Of a stretch of 17,309 bases of DNA, positions 6,836 to 13,981 are shown in pieces. The stretch lies in assembly GCA_964414345.1 (NCBI GenBank), contig CAYPWF010000073.1:1-17309 (forward strand), read 5' to 3'. A model generated the notes under the pieces. It saw only the letters and a list, made by a program, of their open reading frames with translations, had not been told where the DNA came from and did not search any database. Each line of letters begins with the position of its first letter. Within the stretch, counting starts at the first letter, position 1. The stretch comes from Desulfocorpusculum sp964414345. GTDB lineage: Bacteria; Desulfobacterota; Desulfocorpusculales; Desulfocorpusculum. A program made the translations under genes and the position numbers.

Positions 6836-7238
6836 CTTGCACCTCCCCAGAGGGATGCTCCTGGAATCTGGCGTGGATATCCACCACCCGAAGCTCCCTG
6901 CCTGAAAGGATCTTGGTGTTGGGGCTCTCACAGGCAGGACATTGGAACATAGGAATCTCAAAATGGGATGAGGGATCCAACTCCTTGTGACCCACGAGAC
7001 CTTGGTACCCGCATTCCAGACAAAGGATGCTGGCCGGCAGGGTTCTCCATCTGATGCGCACTCCATCAGCCAGGGTGGCCTGGGTAAGCATCCGAATGTG
7101 CCACTCCAGCTGCTCCATGTTCACCAGGGCCACCTCACCCACTTCCAGGTTCACTTCCTCAACGGCTGAGGCCCCGTGCTGGGAAGCAGCCCGAAGCACG
7201 GTCTCCACTATGGATTGAGCCAGGCTGAACTCGTGCAA
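6828..7238 (-). CDS. hypA: Hydrogenase maturation nickel metallochaperone HypA
   Basis: A 136-residue protein that binds nickel through its N-terminal MHE motif and a structural zinc through two CxxC motifs, and works with HypB in [NiFe]-hydrogenase maturation. Seen: MHEFSLAQSIVETV at the N-terminus, LEVGEVALVNMEQLEW, CLEC (73-76), CPAC (100-103), and the usual ending SGRELRVVDI. Start choice matters here: the TTG at 7236-7238 places His at position 2, which is required for nickel binding, and it is preceded by the strong site GGGAGGAG. The longer reading from 7268 would bury the MHE motif and overlap the end of moeA. It lies 19 nt after moeA and overlaps hypB by 8 nt. Confidence 0.95.
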   Translation of the reverse strand: MHEFSLAQSIVETVLRAASQHGASAVEEVNLEVGEVALVNMEQLEWHIRMLTQATLADGVRIRWRTLPASILCLECGYQGLVGHKELDPSSHFEIPMFQCPACESPNTKILSGRELRVVDIHARFQEHPSGEVQDA

Positions 7239-7257
7239 AATCTCCTCCCTTCCGCTC

Positions 7258-8526
7258 CTACCCAGCAAACAGCTCAGGGCTTGGGGGCTTGCCCAAATTG
7301 GTGTTTGGGTCTGGCTCTACACACCTTCCAAGGAGCATGGGTGCTATTTCCCCCCTTCCCAGGCTCCCCTCCCCCGGCCTCACATGAATCCAGCCCGCCC
7401 CTCGCAAAGGTACAAGCCCACCCCCAGGGAAATCCCTGGGGAGAGGACCAGCACCCAGCAGCCCACCTTGCATTACCAGCCGGGCTTCTATGAATCTGTG
7501 GCAGACCGGGTCTCGAAGGATCTCCTCTGCTACTCTGCACTCAATCCAGCGGGGCCCTGGATTTTCTTGCCTCTGCAGGGCTCGCACCGAGGGAGCCAGG
7601 AGCAGTTCGCAGCCAAGCCCCACACCTCCTGCACCCCCAGGGAGAGCTATGACCGGGGTGGATCTCACCAGAAAGGCCGAGATGGTGGATCCCGGTCTCA
7701 TGGGCAGGTGTTTCCATAGGGTTTGGGCTCCATTGCCAATGAGGGCCCGGCAGACAAGATCCCTATCCGAAGGGCCGGTGCCTCCTGTTGTCACAACTAA
7801 GTTGGCCCTCCCCACAGCCTCCTCAATGCCTCTCCATATTTCCTCTTCCGAGTCAGGCACCGGGCTGGAGACCCCCGCCACCCCCCCCTCCTCCTGAATT
7901 CTCCAGGCCAGATACCTGGCGTGGGAAACAAAGGACTGTCCTGATCCGAGGCCTCTCTGTGGGCCTGCGAGCTCGCTCCCTGTGGGCAGCAAGAGCACCC
8001 TGGGCCGCTTCCCAACCCATACCTGTTGGAATCCAGCTGCTGCCAAAATGGAGAGCTCACCCGGACCCAGCCTAGTCCCAGGGCCTAAAAGTTTGGAGCC
8101 TGCCCGAAATAGATATCCCTTGCGCCCAACGTAAGAGCCTTCAGAAGGAGGTTCCCCTTTCAGCCTCACCCAAGACCTGTCCTGGGACTCCTCCACCTCC
8201 TCCTTGGGCGCTATCCCCAAGGTGCCTTTAGGCACCACAGCCCCTGTCCTCACCCCCACAGCTCTTCCCTCGGGCAACTCCATGTCCCAGGCTCTCCCGG
8301 CCATGCTTTCCCCCAAGACCTGAATGGGTTCTTTCGGGTGGCGGAGTTTCCCGAGGGCATAGCCGTCTCTAAGGGCTCGGTCTTCGGCCGGGATATCTCG
8401 CGGGCAAACTATTTCTTCGGCCAAGATCCTGCCTAGCCCCTGATCCAGGGGAACCCTCTGCGCCCCTGTAAAAGGCAGGTACGGGCCCAGCATCTCCCAG
8501 GCCTTTGGAGGCTCCACCAAGAGCAT
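7258..8526 (-). CDS. moeA: Divergent MoeA-family molybdopterin molybdenumtransferase-like protein
   Basis: A 422-residue protein with the MoeA domain order: N-terminal region with RALRDGYA (50-57), a beta-rich insert with TGAVVPKG (94-101), the MoCF/MogA-like nucleotide fold with LLLPTGSELAG and TTGGTGPSDRDL (246-257), PMRPGS (275-280), ALPGGAGGVG (294-303), and a C-terminal beta domain. Canonical MoeA inserts molybdenum (or tungsten) into adenylylated molybdopterin. Several usual residues differ: PGN becomes PGG, the usual MrPGKP becomes MRPGS, the GAD of TGAxxPxGAD becomes GTL, and TGDEL becomes TGSEL. It may therefore be a variant paralogue, or specialised for one metalloenzyme. ATG 8526 start. 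First gene of the hyp operon, 19 nt before hypA. Confidence 0.85.
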   Translation of the reverse strand: MLLVEPPKAWEMLGPYLPFTGAQRVPLDQGLGRILAEEIVCPRDIPAEDRALRDGYALGKLRHPKEPIQVLGESMAGRAWDMELPEGRAVGVRTGAVVPKGTLGIAPKEEVEESQDRSWVRLKGEPPSEGSYVGRKGYLFRAGSKLLGPGTRLGPGELSILAAAGFQQVWVGKRPRVLLLPTGSELAGPQRGLGSGQSFVSHARYLAWRIQEEGGVAGVSSPVPDSEEEIWRGIEEAVGRANLVVTTGGTGPSDRDLVCRALIGNGAQTLWKHLPMRPGSTISAFLVRSTPVIALPGGAGGVGLGCELLLAPSVRALQRQENPGPRWIECRVAEEILRDPVCHRFIEARLVMQGGLLGAGPLPRDFPGGGLVPLRGAGWIHVRPGEGSLGRGEIAPMLLGRCVEPDPNTNLGKPPSPELFAG

Positions 8527-8621
8527 TATCAGGGCATCTCCGGGGCGGTCATGGGGGATTCTTTTTCCTGCCTTGAGCTTGCATGGGAAAGAGATTTTTT
8601 CGATGAGCAGGACATGTAGAA

Positions 8622-8649
8622 ATCATATCAGAAGCCCGGGCGATGGCAA
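8622..8649 (-). promoter_or_regulatory. Predicted sigma-70-type promoter of the moeA-hypAB operon
   Basis: On the minus strand, TTGCCA (8644-8649) and TATGAT (8622-8627) are 16 bp apart. TG precedes the -10 box by one base (TGATATGAT), an extended -10. The predicted transcript would have a leader of about 90 nt before the moeA ATG at 8526. The -35 box lies just outside repeat copy C. Confidence 0.45.
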
Positions 8650-8654
8650 AGCTT

Positions 8655-8830
8655 ATCCCGCATTCTTTACGAGCACCGGCTCATGTGGGCTATCTCATGG
8701 GTATCAATTCAGGGTCAAAAACACCCCGATTTTTGTTTTTAGGTTTTGCCCAGTTTTGAGACGGAATATGTCCAAGTGTAACAGGGGATTGGGGGCTTGG
8801 CTCCCAAAGTTACGGGCCTTGGAGACTGTT
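8655..8830 (+). repeat. Interspersed intergenic repeat family, copy C with hairpin leader
   Basis: The leader CCCGCAT (8657-8663) pairs with ATGTGGG (8683-8689). Between them lies an inner stem GAGC-ACCG-GCTC (8671-8682). This is the same layout as the hairpin before copy A, but with a different loop. The repeat body follows: GGGCTATCTCATG, GTCAAAAACACCCC, TTTTGAGACGGAATATGTCC, AAGTGTAACAGGGG, hairpin TTGGGGGC-TTG-GCTCCCAA (8789-8807) and tail AAAGTTACGGGCCTTGGAGA. It occupies most of the 351-bp gap between mltD-like and moeA-like genes. The rest of that gap holds the predicted moeA promoter. Confidence 0.7.
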
Positions 8831-8877
8831 GCGGGTTAGTTTTCAGCTCAAGAGAGCTTGACATCCCGAGGGGTGCT

Positions 8878-10392
8878 TCATGGAGTCACACGAAGCGTGG
8901 TTCCTGGCTGCAACAGAGAGCCTCGCAGATTGTTCCATGTCATGAGGTCCTCCACCGAGACACCGTAACGACGGGCGATGCTCCAGAGGGTTTCCCCTTT
9001 CTGGACACGGTAAAGCTTTTGGGAGTCAAGGCCGGCTGATTTCCCTGGTTGGGCTTTGGGCTCAGAGCTCTTTTGAGGGCGGGGAGATGGGGACCTGCTT
9101 TCAGGCACCAAGAGATCTGTTCCGGCCCTAAGCCTGGCCCCTGGCTTTAAGGTGTTCCAGGCTCTCAGTTCCTGCTCTGTTGTCCCATATTGCTTGGCAA
9201 TCCCTGCCAGGGAGTCCCCTGGTCTCACCTTGTGTGTGCGAAAACTAGAAGGGCCTATCTCATCAGGCTTAGGGGCTTTTACCATCCTCCCTCTCTCCGA
9301 GAGAAGGCTTTTGATCTCATCCCCTTTCCCCTCGGGAACCCTGATCTCCAGGCCTGAGGCCCCGGGATGCACGGTCGAACTCTTAAGATGAGGATTGAGC
9401 GCCCTGAGATCCTTTTCTGTACAGCCGGCCAGCCTGGCCACTGTGGCCAAATCTAGGTGCTCCTGGATCCTTATCTTGTCAAAGCGCCAAAGCTGCTCTT
9501 CCTGATCGGTCTCCCGAGTGCCGGTCTGCTCCTCTTGGGCCACCAGGATGGCCGCCATGACCTTGGGCACGAACTCCCGAGTGGCTTTGCTAAGCCCCCC
9601 TGAGGGATAAAGTTCCCAAAAGTCGTTGGCTCCCTTCCTGGAGAGAGAGTCCGAGATGGCCTTCTCACCCGCGTTGTAGGCTGCAATGGCCAAATCCCAG
9701 GAGAGGAACGTTTGGTATAGATCCCTTAGATGCCTTGCTGCGGCCCTTGTGGATTTCTCTGGATCCCTTCGCTCATCCACCCAGCTATCTATGCGGAGCC
9801 CGTATCTGCGGCCTGTAGCCTCTGTGAATTGCCACATTCCCACACATCTGCCCGAGGAGGAGGACCATGGATTGAAGCCGCTTTCCACAAAGGCCAGATA
9901 AACCAGTTCCTCAGGAAGGCCCTCCTCCCTGAAGATCTCCTTCATGCGCGGGATGTACTGACTGGATTGGCTTATAGGTCGGCCGCCAGAGGAATCGGCT
10001 TTCAGCCTGTACTCTCTCGCAAAGCCTTGCACCAACGGGTGATCAAGGCCCTCTAGTTCCAAGGCTGGGATTCTCTTGATCGCCCTTCGCCATGGAGGAT
10101 CCAAATCAGATTCGGGTCCAACATCTGCTGGGAGGGGCTCCTGCCAAAACTCCTGGGAGATCTCTTCCCAGCGGCTTTCGGTCTCCCAGGGTTCTTCACC
10201 CCCTTGGGTAATTCCCTCTGAAGTCCCCTGACCTCCAGGCTCGTCTCCCTTCAAGCTTCTGGATGAAAAAATCCCCTCCCACGGCTTGGCACCGCCTTTG
10301 GCCGCGCACCCAGTCCAGGCACAGGCAACCAGCCATAAACAAACCATTCTAAGGAGCGCCCGTTGCCTGAGTCTTGGCCCTATCCCCTTCAT
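8878..10392 (-). CDS. MltD-like membrane-bound lytic transglycosylase (SLT domain plus LysM repeats)
   Basis: A 504-residue lipoprotein that should cleave peptidoglycan glycan strands with 1,6-anhydro product formation, in the periplasm. Seen: an Arg-rich n-region and hydrophobic segment ending in lipobox LVAC (lipid-modified C24; WTGC five residues later is a second candidate). A charged linker follows. The SLT domain has LVYLAFVESGFNPWSSSS with catalytic Glu about 170, GMWQFTEATGRRYGLRID and LAIAAYNAGE. A degenerate LysM-like segment precedes two clear C-terminal LysM domains (HKVRPGDSLAGIAKQYG and YRVQKGETLWSIARRYG). Order and size fit MltD. The start is ATG 10392; an upstream in-frame GTG at 10443 falls inside the predicted promoter. 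It is 122 nt downstream of the pseudokinase-protease gene on the same strand. Confidence 0.88.
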   Translation of the reverse strand: MKGIGPRLRQRALLRMVCLWLVACAWTGCAAKGGAKPWEGIFSSRSLKGDEPGGQGTSEGITQGGEEPWETESRWEEISQEFWQEPLPADVGPESDLDPPWRRAIKRIPALELEGLDHPLVQGFAREYRLKADSSGGRPISQSSQYIPRMKEIFREEGLPEELVYLAFVESGFNPWSSSSGRCVGMWQFTEATGRRYGLRIDSWVDERRDPEKSTRAAARHLRDLYQTFLSWDLAIAAYNAGEKAISDSLSRKGANDFWELYPSGGLSKATREFVPKVMAAILVAQEEQTGTRETDQEEQLWRFDKIRIQEHLDLATVARLAGCTEKDLRALNPHLKSSTVHPGASGLEIRVPEGKGDEIKSLLSERGRMVKAPKPDEIGPSSFRTHKVRPGDSLAGIAKQYGTTEQELRAWNTLKPGARLRAGTDLLVPESRSPSPRPQKSSEPKAQPGKSAGLDSQKLYRVQKGETLWSIARRYGVSVEDLMTWNNLRGSLLQPGTTLRVTP

Positions 10393-10433
10393 CACCCCGC
10401 ATCCAGATCTGCACGCGAAAAGCGTGAGTTTTC

Positions 10434-10463
10434 TGCATACCACGGCAAGAGGGGGTCTGTCAA
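10434..10463 (-). promoter_or_regulatory. Predicted promoter of the lytic transglycosylase gene
   Basis: On the minus strand, a perfect TTGACA (10458-10463) lies 18 bp before TATGCA (10434-10439). TG one base upstream of the -10 box makes it extended. Transcription would start near 10427, about 35 nt before the ATG at 10392. The -10 hexamer itself is poor (three of six consensus bases). Confidence 0.4.
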
Positions 10464-10514
10464 CTTTTGGTGGAGCAGTCTCTGCTCGGTTGCCTGCCGG
10501 GCTTTGCCCAGAGC

Positions 10515-13500
10515 CTACTCCAACTGCCTCAGGGCCTTTAGCCTTTCCCTTGCAAAGTCAAACTGGACCCAGCCGTCCAGAAAGGAGGCCATCACCTCCT
10601 TGTACTCTTCCAGAGCTTTCTTCTTGTCCGAGGAGCCCTCGGCCCAAGCCCCCAGCGCCAAATGAAGGCTCAGCAGTTTCTCAGGGCTCTGTGCCGCCTC
10701 TGGAAGGAGGCTCGCTTTACTCCGCTTCCCCAAGAGAGCCTCGGCTATGGCTCTATGCCAGGGGTCCCTGGTTCTGGAGCCGAAAGCTTCTAGCGCCTCC
10801 AAGGCCTCATCCTGCCGGCCCACCAGGCGCAAACACACACTCTCCAGAATGCCAAGGGTCAATCTTCTGGCATTCTCCCGGCCCGCTCTCTCCAGAAATT
10901 TCCTTGTGTAAGCCAAAGCCTTCTCCCACCTACCCTGGGCCGCTTCCAGAAACGCCATCTCCTCCATCAGCTTCCCGTTCTCAGGTTCCAGGGCCAGCAT
11001 TTCCCCCAGGATCCGGATCCTCTCCCGCAAGGAAATGGATTCCTCTTGGAGCTTGGCCTGAAGCTCTTGGGTCTTTTTTCTCTTTTCTCTCTCACTTCTT
11101 TGGGCCTCTGAAAGTCTCTTTTGCAGCTCCTTGAGCTCAGCCATGTAAGCTGCCCTGAGTTGCTGCCCGGAAAGCCCTTGGAATCGCTTCTCCTGCACCG
11201 ACTCAAGTGCGGCTTGAGCCAGGAAACCCTCCCAGGAATCGGCCGAGGCCTCAAACACAGCCTCCTTTAGGAGCTCTTGCGCTTTTTCCAACTCCCCCCT
11301 TTTTTCCAGCATCAGGCCCAAGAGCCACTGGATCCAAGTTCTCTCCGATTTCGTATCCCAACTTTGCAAAGAAACCCTCTCTTCCACCTGGCCTACCAGG
11401 ATACGGCTCAGGTGGCCCTGGAACTCCCACGGGGATCCCCAGCCTGCAAGGACCAGCTCATCCCTGTATGGATTCTTGGAGACCCGATCAGAAAGCCAGT
11501 CCAAAACAAGGGACAGGAACTTGGCTGCAGCCGCTTCTGGATCTGTGGAGATGTATTGGGACAATAGTTGCTGGGCCCTATGGTGATCCTTTGCGCACCA
11601 ATGCATTAGAGCAGAGACCAGGGTGAGGAGGGGCTCCGGACTTTGTTGCCTTTGCCTGTCGGCTTCTTCTGCCGCCTCGGCCCAGCGGGCCTCTCTGGCC
11701 TTCTCTAGTACCTTCTCCAACCTGGTCTCCAGCAGGAAATCCTGCAACCCTTTCCACTTCACCTGCCCCTTTCTAAGCTCCTCTACAAAGGCGGCCGCCT
11801 TCCCTATGGGCAAAACCATGCCCAGATTCCATAAGGGCACTACAGTGGGTAGAAGCCCCTGGGCCCTCTCGGTGGCCACACCCGAGGCGATCCCTATGAC
11901 CATGCCTTTTTCATCTATCACAGGGCCGCCGCTGTTTCCCCCGTAAAGGGCTGCATCTATATGAATGGCCTCTTCAAAAGAGCGCCTGACATTTCCTCTG
12001 GTGACGCTCACGTTGACCTGCTCGGCCTGGGTGCGGCTGCCCAATGGGAAGCCCAGGGTGATGATCTTGGAGAGTTTGGGGATTTGACGAGGGTCCAAGC
12101 CGGAGGCAAGAGGCAGAGGCCTCAGGTTCTGTGGCGCGGGGGTCACCCGAAGCACAGCAAAGTCATCCCTCAGGGGAGAGAAGATGAGCTGCCGTGTGGC
12201 TGTGGGTTTCTTGGCCACCCCTTCTATCTTCACACTCGGGGACCCATGACTTTGAAAAGCCGACTCTAGGTAATAGAGATCCGTGACGTCCCTGGTATCC
12301 AAGAGCACGGCGGCCCTGTTAAAAGCCCTTGCCCCCTCAAACCAGAGGTACATCCTGTAGTCCAAAGAGGGGGCTCCCCCTCTGGCCTTGAGTTCTTCGG
12401 CCATGTTCTGCAGCTGGGGATCCTCCAGCCAAGGGCAGGCAACATGCCTGCTGGTGAGAAGATAACCGGCCGAATCCACCAGAAAAGCAGTTCCCTCCGC
12501 GCGGTTTCGATACACGGTTTGCTCAGCTTCCTTCAGCTTGTAGTCCACCAGCACAAAAGCAATGGATCCTGCATACCTGTTGGCATATCTCTCTAATATG
12601 TCCGACTCTCTGGGTTGCCGCACCAAGAACCAATATCCCGTGACTCCCAGCCCTGAAGCCAGCAACAGGGAGATGGCACCCCATCCGAGCCTCCACCAGT
12701 TTTTGGCCCGGGCTGTAACGGCTGGCTTGATTGTCTCCCTGCGTCTTTTTTGGGCCTCCAGGATCTCCTCTTGTGGTATGGAACGCAGGATTTCTTCCAC
12801 CTCAGCAGCTGAGCGTGGGCGCAAATCAGGCTCGGCAGACAGCATGGTCCTCAAGAGCAGCTTGAGGCTTTGGGGCAGCTCTAATTGTTCCAACTTTCCG
12901 GAAAGGTCCTGGATCTCGAACTCCCCTGTCAGGATCTCCACAAATATTTTCCCCAGGGACCAAATGTCGCTTCTGGTGTCCAGAGGCAGTCCGTTTAGAA
13001 TGTCTGGATGGCAGGAAAGTAGATGCTTCAACATAGGTGGGGGACGATCCATCTTGGGGTTTAGGAACCTTGAAAGCTTGTAGTCCAGCTTTACATGAAA
13101 GCCTCCCTCTTTTTTTCTCATGACAATTATGTCATTTAAGGTCAGGTGGGGGATTAGGTATCCGGCCTGGTGCAGCTTCTTGAGGGCGGAGACCAACTGG
13201 CCGAAGAGGTCCAGGACTCTGCTTAGGTCTTCAAGGGCGCCTGACCTAAAGAGATCTCCCCAGTTCTCTGCATCGATCCACTCGCTTACCCTATACCATA
13301 TGCCGTCCCAAGAGCGTCTTATATCAAAGTGGCGCACGAAATGGGAGGCCGGAAATCTTTTCAGCTCCTCCACTTCCCTGGCAAGCCTGGCGGCTATGAG
13401 CTCGTCCACCCCAGACTGGGGCGTGAAGAGCCTAAGCATGACGTATTCCTCTTGGCCCTTTTTCCTTGCCTTGCACAAGATGCTGGAGTGGCCTTCATGA

Positions 13501-13622
13501 AGAATCTCCTGGATCTCATAGTCATCCACCTGGGTTCGCCCCGCTCCCACCCTGTTACCGCAGGAAGGGCAAAGCACCACCTCTTCTGCCAGCAACTGCC
13601 CGCAGCCGTAGCAGATCTTCAT
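10515..13622 (-). CDS. Zinc ribbon-pseudokinase-membrane-trypsin-like protease-TPR protein
   Basis: A 1035-residue single-pass membrane protein. Residues 4-21 form a zinc ribbon (CYGCG, CPSCG). Residues about 33-282 have a Ser/Thr kinase fold: IX motif DTRSDIWSLGKIFVEIL is intact, but the active site is lost. The VAIK lysine is Arg (VMLRLF), HRDLKPxN reads HLTLNDII, and DFG reads DYK. It is therefore best called a pseudokinase. Residues about 309-334 form the only strong membrane helix. Residues about 345-615 form an HtrA/trypsin-like protease with an apparently complete triad: H393 in TSRHVAC, D487 in RDDFAVLRV, S564 in YGGNSGGPV. The C-terminal 400 residues are TPR-like with a coiled-coil stretch (about 840-885). 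Expected topology: kinase-like part in the cytoplasm, protease and TPR in the periplasm. ATG start with GGGGGG six nt upstream. The target is unknown. Confidence 0.85.
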   Translation of the reverse strand: MKICYGCGQLLAEEVVLCPSCGNRVGAGRTQVDDYEIQEILHEGHSSILCKARKKGQEEYVMLRLFTPQSGVDELIAARLAREVEELKRFPASHFVRHFDIRRSWDGIWYRVSEWIDAENWGDLFRSGALEDLSRVLDLFGQLVSALKKLHQAGYLIPHLTLNDIIVMRKKEGGFHVKLDYKLSRFLNPKMDRPPPMLKHLLSCHPDILNGLPLDTRSDIWSLGKIFVEILTGEFEIQDLSGKLEQLELPQSLKLLLRTMLSAEPDLRPRSAAEVEEILRSIPQEEILEAQKRRRETIKPAVTARAKNWWRLGWGAISLLLASGLGVTGYWFLVRQPRESDILERYANRYAGSIAFVLVDYKLKEAEQTVYRNRAEGTAFLVDSAGYLLTSRHVACPWLEDPQLQNMAEELKARGGAPSLDYRMYLWFEGARAFNRAAVLLDTRDVTDLYYLESAFQSHGSPSVKIEGVAKKPTATRQLIFSPLRDDFAVLRVTPAPQNLRPLPLASGLDPRQIPKLSKIITLGFPLGSRTQAEQVNVSVTRGNVRRSFEEAIHIDAALYGGNSGGPVIDEKGMVIGIASGVATERAQGLLPTVVPLWNLGMVLPIGKAAAFVEELRKGQVKWKGLQDFLLETRLEKVLEKAREARWAEAAEEADRQRQQSPEPLLTLVSALMHWCAKDHHRAQQLLSQYISTDPEAAAAKFLSLVLDWLSDRVSKNPYRDELVLAGWGSPWEFQGHLSRILVGQVEERVSLQSWDTKSERTWIQWLLGLMLEKRGELEKAQELLKEAVFEASADSWEGFLAQAALESVQEKRFQGLSGQQLRAAYMAELKELQKRLSEAQRSEREKRKKTQELQAKLQEESISLRERIRILGEMLALEPENGKLMEEMAFLEAAQGRWEKALAYTRKFLERAGRENARRLTLGILESVCLRLVGRQDEALEALEAFGSRTRDPWHRAIAEALLGKRSKASLLPEAAQSPEKLLSLHLALGAWAEGSSDKKKALEEYKEVMASFLDGWVQFDFARERLKALRQLE

Positions 13623-13981
13623 TGCTGCCCCCCAAGCGAAGGGATTCTTGCCTTACAGGTCTTGGGTTTGCCTGGCTCTCCTCATTCCCCAGGGAAACCC
13701 CTTGGCTGGGTTTGCAAACCCAGCCTGTTTTCCATAACCCCGATCTCAAGCCAAGTGGTAAGGCCTAAGAGCCTTGCGGCTCTTTATTTCAGTCTTGCAG
13801 TTGCTCAAGGGGGGGTGATGGTATTTCTCTTCGCTTCAAATCTTTGGCGCTTGATGTCCCAAAGGATTTGGCCACAGGGGGGACCTGTCTGCGTGCGGAG
13901 CAAGGGCAGGCAAGCCACCCAGAGAAACGGAATCACCCCTTTTCCCTTACTCAGTTTTTTGTTGGAAGTCCTTTCACTCCT
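13623..13981. other. Intergenic region with perfect palindrome and terminator-like hairpin
   Basis: No gene recognised in 359 bp. It holds a perfect 22-bp palindrome, GGCTGGGTTTGCAAACCCAGCC, at 13704-13725. It also holds AAGAGCC-TTGC-GGCTCTT followed by TATTTC at 13767-13790, which looks like an intrinsic terminator on the plus strand although no plus-strand gene ends here. AAGGC (13760-13764) can pair instead with GCCTT (13771-13775), excluding the terminator stem. The promoter of the pseudokinase-protease gene should lie here, but I could not place it. Confidence 0.45.
13767..13790 (+). terminator. Terminator-like hairpin with no matching gene
   Basis: A 7-bp stem (13767-13773 with 13778-13784) closes a TTGC loop and is followed by TATTTC. 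It points rightward, while both neighbouring genes point leftward. It might end a small unannotated RNA or be a bidirectional structure. Confidence 0.3.

Noticed and set aside
6836..7066. Extended HypB N-terminus from 7066
   Set aside because: The extra 77 residues are out-of-frame hypA sequence. HypB families begin near the MHD/KIYLG region, and a good ribosome site lies before 6835.
10286..11134. 282-residue plus-strand open frame
   Set aside because: It is Pro/Ser-rich, antisense to the pseudokinase-protease and transglycosylase genes, and an expected by-product of GC-rich coding on the other strand.
10515..13622. Calling the kinase domain an active Ser/Thr kinase
   Set aside because: The VAIK Lys, HRD Asp and the Gly of DFG are all replaced, and the glycine-rich loop is degenerate.
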